From contig JAITBS010000636.1 in NCBI GenBank assembly GCA_031283515.1, positions 1 to 7,393 of the forward strand: DNA of 7,393 bases. The letters are read 5' to 3'. This document shows positions 1-5,071 of the stretch, in pieces (position 1 is the stretch's first letter; every line of letters starts with the position of its first letter). The stretch comes from Planctomycetaceae bacterium (lineage in GTDB: Bacteria > Planctomycetota > Planctomycetia > Pirellulales > Thermoguttaceae). The notes below the pieces were generated by a model. That model did no database searches and had not been told where the DNA came from. It saw nothing but the letters and a program-made list of their open reading frames with translations. Both the position numbers and the translations under genes were made by a program.

Positions 1-324
1 AAAAAAACAAAACAAAAATTCCATTGAAATATTACTCTGTTTTGTTATTTTGTCTGTTTCGTAATTCTCAAAAAAATAATCTGCGAATATCTGCGTAATC
101 TGCGGACTAAAAATAGACAGACAATTACCAACCAAATTGCTATTCCAAATAACTTGAACTGGTTCCAAGTACTATCTACTTTTGGAAGTAACTATTGATT
201 TTTTTCTACAATGGTTTATGTTTTAAACATGATGATGATTTGAATACAGAACCTTTGATTTTACGGTTATTACATCGTTTGTTTTATTTTTTTCCACTTT
301 TCCCCAACATCACCCCAACACCAA
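1..324. other. AT-rich intergenic region upstream of the DUF1015 gene
   Basis: I find no coding frame of note here. The stretch holds a short tandem repeat built on ATCTGCG (79-104), an imperfect 19-bp palindrome at 152-170 (ACTTGAAC against GTTCCAAGT with one bulged base) and a perfect 13-bp palindrome at 218-230 (ATGTTT-T-AAACAT). The 8-bp arms TTGTCTGT (50-57) and ACAGACAA (117-124) form an inverted repeat around the ATCTGCG repeat. No -35/-10 pair with good spacing stands out for the downstream gene, so its promoter is not assigned. The last 25 bases before the start codon are C- and A-rich and contain no Shine-Dalgarno sequence. Confidence 0.6.
79..104. repeat. Short tandem repeat of ATCTGCG, three units
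   Basis: The heptamer ATCTGCG occurs at 79-85, 89-95 and 98-104, separated by 3- and 2-base A/T spacers. It lies in non-coding DNA and has no reading-frame function. I recall similar 'atctgcg' words in intergenic DNA of other bacteria, but cannot check that here. Confidence 0.6.
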
Positions 325-1629
325 ATGGAAATTAAACCCTTTTTAGGTTATCGTTACAACACACAAAAGATTACGAATTTGAATGATGTTGTTGCGCCGC
401 CGTATGATGTGATAGACGAGACGTTGCAGGATGAGCTTTACGCACGGCATCCGAACAATGTGGTTCGGCTTATTCTGAACAAAATTTCTCCTATCGACAG
501 TGAAGCCGATAATCGTTATACACGATCCGCCGGAATTCTTGCCCAATGGAAAAATGAAAAAATTATCGTGCAAGAGAAAAAACCGGCAATTTATGTGTAT
601 CATCAGATTTTCGAAATCGCAGGTCAACAACATATTCGTAAAGGATTTATGTGTGTTTGCCGTGCGGTTCCTTTTGGTTACGGAATGGTCTATCCGCATG
701 AAATGACCATGAATGCCCCAAAACTGGATAGGCTTATGTTGACAACTGCGTGTAAAATGAATTTCAGTCAAATCTTCGGACTTTATCCCGATGACAAAAA
801 TACAATTCAACAAGGTCTTGAGAAAACTATTGAAACAAAAAAAATTCCGTTTGTTGAAGCGGTTGATCATCTTGGAGTGATTCATCGGATGTGGGTTGTT
901 GATGATCCGGAGGCGGTTAAGGCGGTTGTTCAAGGGATGGAGTCCAAACCGATTTTTATCGCCGACGGACATCACCGTTACGAAACAGCGTGTAATTACC
1001 GAATGCAAGTGGATGATATGGGATTGCTGACAAGTGATCATCCGGCAAATTATGTACTCATGGTTTGTGTTGCGATGGAAGACTCGGGATTATTTGTGTT
1101 ACCGACACATCGGCTATTCACAGGATTGCCGGAGTTTTCCAGCGAAGAAATCAAAACAAAACTCGGAAATTATTTCACCGCTGAAAATGTCGGCAATAGC
1201 CCCGATGACGCTTATCAGGTCTGGAAACGTATCGAAAAAGAAAAAAGACAAGATGCTATCGCTCTGTACACGGCAAAAGACCAAAAATGGTTATTAACAA
1301 CAATCACACAATCAGGACGTGAAAAAATGAAGGAAACTGCAATCGGACATCATCCTGAATGGTGTGAACTTGGTGTTAGTTTGCTGCATTGCCTGATTAT
1401 CGAAACGCTGCTCGAAAATAAAAACTATCCCAAACCAACTTATGTCCATCTTGTGGACGAAGTCATTACGGAATTAAAACAAGGCAATTATCCACTGGCG
1501 GCGTTGGTAATGCCGGCAACTGTTGAACACATCAAATCATTGAGTATGCTCGGCGACCGAATGCCGGCAAAAAGTACCTACTTTTATCCAAAACTCATCG
1601 CCGGTTTCGTATTCAACCCGCTAGAATAA
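325..1629 (+). CDS. DUF1015 (COG4198) family protein
   Basis: The product is 434 residues, about the usual full length for the DUF1015 family, whose biochemical role is not established to my knowledge. Recognisable blocks appear in order: VVAPPYDVID near the N-terminus (22-31), NVVRLILN (45-52), YPHEMT followed by PKLDRLML (123-139), the family hallmark IADGHHRYETA (212-222), LPTHR (259-263), a GVSLLH helix region (350-355) and the C-terminal block MPAKSTYFYPK (413-423). No signal peptide or membrane segment is seen, so it should be cytosolic. The start is supported because the second residue onward (EIKPF) matches the expected N-terminus leading into the APPYDVI motif. No Shine-Dalgarno sequence precedes it. 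The GHHRY motif is vaguely like the GxxR signatures of ParB-fold proteins, which is only a weak functional hint. The gene stands alone between two long intergenic regions. Family assignment is firm; function is unknown. Confidence 0.93.
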   Translation: MEIKPFLGYRYNTQKITNLNDVVAPPYDVIDETLQDELYARHPNNVVRLILNKISPIDSEADNRYTRSAGILAQWKNEKIIVQEKKPAIYVYHQIFEIAGQQHIRKGFMCVCRAVPFGYGMVYPHEMTMNAPKLDRLMLTTACKMNFSQIFGLYPDDKNTIQQGLEKTIETKKIPFVEAVDHLGVIHRMWVVDDPEAVKAVVQGMESKPIFIADGHHRYETACNYRMQVDDMGLLTSDHPANYVLMVCVAMEDSGLFVLPTHRLFTGLPEFSSEEIKTKLGNYFTAENVGNSPDDAYQVWKRIEKEKRQDAIALYTAKDQKWLLTTITQSGREKMKETAIGHHPEWCELGVSLLHCLIIETLLENKNYPKPTYVHLVDEVITELKQGNYPLAALVMPATVEHIKSLSMLGDRMPAKSTYFYPKLIAGFVFNPLE

Positions 1630-2009
1630 ATTCAAAAACTCGAATAAACCGTAATATACTTTAAATAAGCCGTAACTTAATAAAACATCAATCAAGTGAA
1701 TGCAAGAAGTGAAGTAGAGAATCAATAATTGATGAAAGATTATCAAAATAGACGGTTACTTTGAAAATATTCTTTTATCCGGTTGTCAATAATCGGGCTT
1801 GCTTTGGTTCTCATTCTATGTTATAGTTTGTACCGATTAAGATTTATTCAGGCTGCGAAATGAATAGTTACGGCGTGTTACGGGATTATTTCGCTCTTCA
1901 CTTTATAAATTGTCTTCCCTCTGTATTTTTTGCTGGAAAAGGAATTTTTATGTTTTTATTTGGTGAAAAACATCCGATTTTTTTGAAAAAATAAAAGAAA
2001 TAAAAGAAT
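1630..2009. other. 380-bp intergenic region and leader of the TPR gene
   Basis: No established gene lies here. Visible elements are a near-exact 12-bp direct repeat (AATAAACCGTAA at 1643-1654 and AATAAGCCGTAA at 1664-1675, exactly 21 bp apart), a perfect 13-bp palindrome ATCAAT-A-ATTGAT at 1721-1733, a promoter candidate at 1799-1827, and an open frame of 44 codons from ATG 1860 to TAA 1992-1994. That frame ends 15 bp before the TPR start and has no Shine-Dalgarno sequence. It is listed as an observation, not a gene. No convincing intrinsic terminator for the DUF1015 gene was found. Confidence 0.55.
1799..1827 (+). promoter_or_regulatory. Candidate sigma-70-type promoter with extended -10, for the TPR gene
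   Basis: A -35-like TTGCTT (1799-1804) is followed after exactly 17 bp by TATAGT (1822-1827). A TG at 1819-1820, one base before the hexamer, gives an extended -10. Transcription would begin near 1834, leaving a leader of about 175 nt ahead of the TPR gene at 2010. This is a consensus match only. AT-rich intergenic DNA yields such matches by chance. Confidence 0.4.
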
Positions 2010-3392
2010 ATGAGTACAGTGTCTAACGAATCACCCCAAAATCTTGCAGATCGGGAAAAACTTCAACAGTTGTTCGCTCACGGCAATAAACAGATGTCGA
2101 TTGGGAGTCATGATTATGCCAATGAGATGTTTATCCAATGTGTTCTGGGCGACCCCAGTAATCCCATTTATTTCAAGTCTTTTCTTGCTAATCTGAAAAA
2201 GAAATACGGTGATAAGAAAAAAAAAGGCGTATTCTCGCTTCTTACCGGTTCCGGAAAAAAAACAATTCTTTCAAAAAAACCGGATCAGATGTTCAAGTCA
2301 TCAATCGAAACATTGAAATCGGATCCTTGGAATGTCAGTGCTTTACTTTCTGCCGGTGAAGCGTGTGAAGAGTTGGGGCATCACAATGTCGCTATCGAAT
2401 ACTATAAAGCCGCTATTGATTCCGAACCGTTTCATCTTGATGCGAATCGGATTTGTGGAGCGGCATTGCGTGAAATTGCCGATTATGATGGCGCATTGGC
2501 ATGTGTTCACCGAATTCTCAAAGCAAAACCAGGTGATCAGGATGCCGAAAAACTCCGTAAAGATTTAACGGTTGAAAAAACAATTCATAAAGGAAAATAC
2601 GCAACAGGAGACTCAGCCCAAGTACGTGATGCGGCATCAAAATCGACAGGAATTGACGAAGATGTAGATGTGATGGGACGCCCTTTGACCTATTTGGAGC
2701 AAGTGGAAAAACGAATTAAAAAAAATCCCAACGATATTGCCAATTACCTTGAACTCGCCCAATATTTTTACCAACAGGCGGATTACGAAAAATCAGAACA
2801 ATATTACCTCCAAGCCGTTCAACTTTCCAAAAATTCGCCTGATCTTATCGAACGGCTGCTTGATACGCAAAAACAAAAACTACATGCTAAGGTTCTCGCA
2901 CTCAAAGAAGAATTTGAGAAAATCAAAAAAGAATCCATTAAAACAGAATTTTACAAAACGAAGGAAGAATACGATTCTAAAAATCTGGAACTTGCACAAC
3001 ATCGGATTCAACACCATCCTAATCATGCCGGTTATCATTTTGAATACGGTGTTTTACTCCAGCAACGGAAACAAATCAAAGAAGCAATTGCCGAATTTCA
3101 ACAGGCAAAAGCCGAAGTAACTCGTAAAGGTGAATGTTTACTTGCTTTGGGGCAATGTTTCCAAATGATTAAACAAACCAAATTGGCAATGGCTCATTAT
3201 CAGGATGCGGTTGCCTCGTTGTCTGACGGTGAACACAAAAAAAAGGCTCTCTATCTTGCCGCAAAACTTGCTTTTGAGTTGGAAGATTATGAAAAATCGG
3301 AAGAATATGGACTTCAGTTAGCGGCTATTGATTTTTCTTACAAAGATTTGGGGGAACTACTGGACAAAGTTGCCGAAAAACGTCATAATTAG
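2010..3392 (+). CDS. Tetratricopeptide-repeat (TPR) protein
   Basis: The product is a 460-residue soluble-looking protein without signal peptide or membrane segment. Helical repeat units of TPR type are recognisable at about 20-50, 108-141, 142-175, 242-275, 340-373, 374-407 and 411-444. They show typical small and aromatic positions, for example the run ending in YYKAAIDSEP (131-140), the YEKSEQYYLQAV segment (259-270) and EAIAEFQQAK (358-367). A lysine-rich basic patch at 63-90 and a charged probable coiled coil at about 286-333 interrupt the repeats. TPR arrays bind protein partners, so a scaffold role is inferred; no enzyme motif is present. The N-terminal block (DYANEMFIQCVLGDPSNPIY, 35-54) resembles a planctomycete-restricted family I recall. 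The gene contains an A9 tract (2217-2225) and A8 tracts (2255-2262, 3237-3244). No Shine-Dalgarno sequence precedes the ATG. The partner and process are unknown. Confidence 0.85.
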   Translation: MSTVSNESPQNLADREKLQQLFAHGNKQMSIGSHDYANEMFIQCVLGDPSNPIYFKSFLANLKKKYGDKKKKGVFSLLTGSGKKTILSKKPDQMFKSSIETLKSDPWNVSALLSAGEACEELGHHNVAIEYYKAAIDSEPFHLDANRICGAALREIADYDGALACVHRILKAKPGDQDAEKLRKDLTVEKTIHKGKYATGDSAQVRDAASKSTGIDEDVDVMGRPLTYLEQVEKRIKKNPNDIANYLELAQYFYQQADYEKSEQYYLQAVQLSKNSPDLIERLLDTQKQKLHAKVLALKEEFEKIKKESIKTEFYKTKEEYDSKNLELAQHRIQHHPNHAGYHFEYGVLLQQRKQIKEAIAEFQQAKAEVTRKGECLLALGQCFQMIKQTKLAMAHYQDAVASLSDGEHKKKALYLAAKLAFELEDYEKSEEYGLQLAAIDFSYKDLGELLDKVAEKRHN

Positions 3393-3539
3393 GTCTAAAA
3401 TATTCCTGTCGGAAGTTTTTTATACATTGAACAGGATTGTTGCCGAAATAACTCATAACACAAATTGAAAAAAATTAACGATTACAATCGTAAAATTCTA
3501 ATTTTCTACTCAATTCCTGTGTGTATTGATTTTCCGTAA

Positions 3540-3567
3540 TTTACTTTTTTTTCTAACTATTTACAAT
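3540..3567 (+). promoter_or_regulatory. Weak promoter candidate for rpsT
   Basis: TTTACT (3540-3545) and TACAAT (3562-3567) are 16 bp apart. The -10-like hexamer sits 12 bases before the rpsT ATG, so a transcript from it would carry only a few leader bases. That would fit the missing Shine-Dalgarno sequence but would exclude a structured S20-binding leader. The -35 match is poor, and the 187-bp gap after the TPR gene could hold another promoter. A small hairpin (ACGAT-TACA-ATCGT, 3478-3491) lies further upstream. Confidence 0.25.
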
Positions 3568-3579
3568 ACCTGAATTTAC

Positions 3580-3864
3580 ATGCCGAACATTAAAAGTGCC
3601 AAAAAACGACTTCGTCAAAATATTGCGACACGGGAGCGGAACCGAATTAATCGGTCTTTTGTTCGTAACCGTTGTAAGAATGTTGTCAAAGCTGTCCGTG
3701 AAGGAAATGTAGAAGAAGCAGATCGGCTTTTCCGCGAAGCTGTTAAATCGCTTGATCAAGCCGGAGCCAAAAAGACTATTCATAAAAACGCAGCTGCCCG
3801 AAAAAAATCACGACTTTCGGCATTAGTCCGTAAATTGAAAGAACAAAATCAAACGGTCTCTTAA
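3580..3864 (+). CDS. rpsT: 30S ribosomal protein S20
   Basis: The product is a 94-residue, strongly basic protein, slightly longer than the roughly 87 residues common in the family. It opens with the conserved MPNIKSAKKRLRQN segment, continues as two long helices, and carries the family signature KTIHKNAAARKKSRL (65-79). S20 is a primary binder of 16S rRNA in the body of the small ribosomal subunit and assists 30S assembly. The start is fixed by the conserved N-terminus, where the initiator is followed by P-N-I-K-S-A-K-K. No Shine-Dalgarno sequence is present in the preceding bases. A strong intrinsic terminator starts 28 bp after the stop codon, so rpsT appears to be a monocistronic unit. 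In Escherichia coli S20 represses its own translation; nothing in this short upstream region shows whether that applies here. Confidence 0.98.
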   Translation: MPNIKSAKKRLRQNIATRERNRINRSFVRNRCKNVVKAVREGNVEEADRLFREAVKSLDQAGAKKTIHKNAAARKKSRLSALVRKLKEQNQTVS

Positions 3865-3892
3865 ACTTTATTATATCGCAACTGATAAGACA

Positions 3893-3924
3893 AGACGTTG
3901 TTTATTCAACGTCTATTGTTTTTT
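3893..3924 (+). terminator. Intrinsic terminator after rpsT
   Basis: A perfect 8-bp stem, AGACGTTG (3893-3900) with CAACGTCT (3907-3914), encloses the 6-base loop TTTATT. It is followed by ATTG and a run of six T (3919-3924), with further T-rich sequence beyond. The opposite strand has no T tract after the stem, so termination should act rightward only. The hairpin also argues against a TTG start at 3898 for the next gene, because that start would lie inside the terminator stem. Confidence 0.85.
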
Positions 3925-4014
3925 GTTGTTTATATGTGGTTGTGTGATTTTGCTGATTTACTTTCACTTCAGGTATTTATTCTTTTCAATGTATTTGCTT
4001 TAAGAGATTGCGCC

Positions 4015-4446
4015 ATGTCCTTGAAAATTTCCGCTAAAACCGAATATGCATGTATTGCCATAATGGAATTGGCAATTCACAAAAATTCAACTGAACCGGT
4101 TCGGATTCGTAATATTGCAGAACGTCATTCTGTTCCGCCGCGATTTTTGGTACAAATTCTGCTTCAACTCAAAAGTGCGGATATTGTTGAAAGTACGCGT
4201 GGAGCCACTGGTGGTTACCGGCTTAAAAAAAGTCCGGAAGAAGTAACACTTGGTCAGATAATGAATATTATCGAAACTCCGCTCAACAATGGAAAACGAA
4301 TGCTAAATCAAACGAATGGTGAATCGGAAGCCGCGATTGTACTCAGTAATATCTGGAACTCTGCCGAAAAATGTCGTCAGGATTTTTTGAACAATATTAC
4401 GTTTGCCGATTTGATTAAACATGCGAATAAAAAGGATATACCATAA
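4015..4446 (+). CDS. Rrf2-family transcriptional regulator
   Basis: The product is 143 residues, normal for Rrf2 proteins, which are dimeric winged-helix DNA-binding regulators. The N-terminus carries the family pattern KTEYACIAIMELA (8-20). A helix-turn-helix follows (IRNIAERHSVPPRFLVQILL, 31-50), then the wing motif RGATGGYRL (62-70) and the dimerisation helix, ending in ITFADLIKH (128-136). Iron-sulfur or redox-sensing members such as IscR and NsrR use three cysteines around positions 90-105. Here 88-107 contains none, and the only cysteines are C12 and C120, so a canonical cluster cannot form by that route. The ATG at 4015 is chosen because the conserved domain begins directly after it. 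A longer frame from TTG 3898 would add 39 hydrophobic residues encoded by the rpsT terminator and leader. Only a weak purine stretch (AAGAGA) precedes the ATG. The target genes are not evident; autoregulation is common in the family. Confidence 0.93.
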   Translation: MSLKISAKTEYACIAIMELAIHKNSTEPVRIRNIAERHSVPPRFLVQILLQLKSADIVESTRGATGGYRLKKSPEEVTLGQIMNIIETPLNNGKRMLNQTNGESEAAIVLSNIWNSAEKCRQDFLNNITFADLIKHANKKDIP

Positions 4447-4498
4447 CGTTATTATAAAACTCCTATTGTTTACACATTGCCTGCTTGCGGGTTGATGG

Positions 4499-4972
4499 CT
4501 AATTGACAATCAGTAATGATAATTGCTTTTGAACTTCGTCAATCCGGTTTCGGTCTAGAATCGTAACAGGAATTTCATGCGTAACGTTTTCTTTAATGGC
4601 GTAAACAACCAGTTTTTTCTGTCCGTTTTTGTCTTCTTCTTCCCGTTCGTACCGGAATTGCCGACGCCGAATCAGTAGGAGTGCCAACACATACCGCATA
4701 TCTGTATTTTCCGGTTGCAACGCCAGTTGTTCGAACAAGTTCAGTAAAATATCATTCGGAGCAATTTGGATTTTTTTATCGTTGTTGTTGGGAACTCGCG
4801 TTTTCCACCAACCCAAAAATTCCGTCGGCGGCCCTATCCAGTTTTCTGCGGCAACATCCAAACGTTTTAGATGGTCTTTTTCTTCAGTCAGTACAGAAAA
4901 AAACACCTCGCCCGGTTGAAGTTCGCGGTTTGTTACACTACAAATTCGTGAAGAACGCGGAATTTCCAACAT
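4499..4972 (-). CDS. Conserved-looking protein of unknown function, 157 aa
   Basis: I cannot assign a function. The 157-residue product has no signal peptide or membrane helix. The N-terminal part has the block ICSVTNRELQPGEVFFSVL (10-28), followed by an aromatic-rich WIGPPTEFLGWWKTRVP stretch (45-61). The middle has an arginine-rich helix, RYVLALLLIRRRQFRYER (93-110), then an acidic/lysine turn and a C-terminal helix (about 142-156). The pattern C-x-V-T-x-R-x-L-x-P-G-E looks like half of a zinc ribbon, but C11 is the only cysteine, so no metal site is supported. I recall similar short proteins as a planctomycete-restricted family, unverified here. The start is an ATG without Shine-Dalgarno sequence. 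It lies 99 bp downstream of the parvulin gene on the same strand, so the two may share a transcript. It converges on the Rrf2 gene with 52 bp between the stop codons and no clear terminator. Confidence 0.8.
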   Translation of the reverse strand: MLEIPRSSRICSVTNRELQPGEVFFSVLTEEKDHLKRLDVAAENWIGPPTEFLGWWKTRVPNNNDKKIQIAPNDILLNLFEQLALQPENTDMRYVLALLLIRRRQFRYEREEEDKNGQKKLVVYAIKENVTHEIPVTILDRNRIDEVQKQLSLLIVN

Positions 4973-4990
4973 CAGAAAACAAAGTAAAAG

Positions 4991-5015
4991 TAGTTGATAG
5001 TTGATAGTTGATAGT
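4991..5015. repeat. 7-bp tandem repeat TAGTTGA, about 3.6 copies
   Basis: TAGTTGA is repeated perfectly at 4991-4997, 4998-5004 and 5005-5011, followed by TAGT. It lies in the gap between the two leftward genes, 19 bases upstream of the start of the 157-residue protein. Perfect short tandem repeats of this kind can change copy number by replication slippage, and here that would alter the spacing in the intergenic leader. No function is shown. Confidence 0.75.
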
Positions 5016-5071
5016 GGAGAGTGTAGTGTTACAAGCGGAATTATTTATTGTTTTGGCGGTAATCCGTAACT

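Noticed and set aside
79..124. CRISPR-like array at the ATCTGCG repeats
   Set aside because: Units are 7 bp with 2-3 base spacers, far too short for a CRISPR repeat-spacer structure, and no cas genes are present.
343..1041. 232-codon open frame antisense to the DUF1015 gene
   Set aside because: It lies entirely over a well-supported gene. The predicted peptide is a low-order mix rich in Asn, His, Arg and Phe with no motif, as expected for the complement of a coding strand.
3898..4014. N-terminal extension of the Rrf2 gene from a TTG start
   Set aside because: The extension is encoded by the rpsT terminator stem and T-rich leader, and its hydrophobic sequence precedes a complete Rrf2 N-terminus that begins at the ATG at 4015.
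4443..4452. Palindrome ATAACGTTAT over the Rrf2 stop codon as a terminator or operator
   Set aside because: It has a 10-bp symmetric core without loop or T tract. Several such palindromes are expected by chance.
4470..4498. Possible bidirectional terminator between the convergent genes
   Set aside because: The best pairing (CCTGC with GCGGG) leaves a two-base loop and no T tract, so it is not a credible hairpin.
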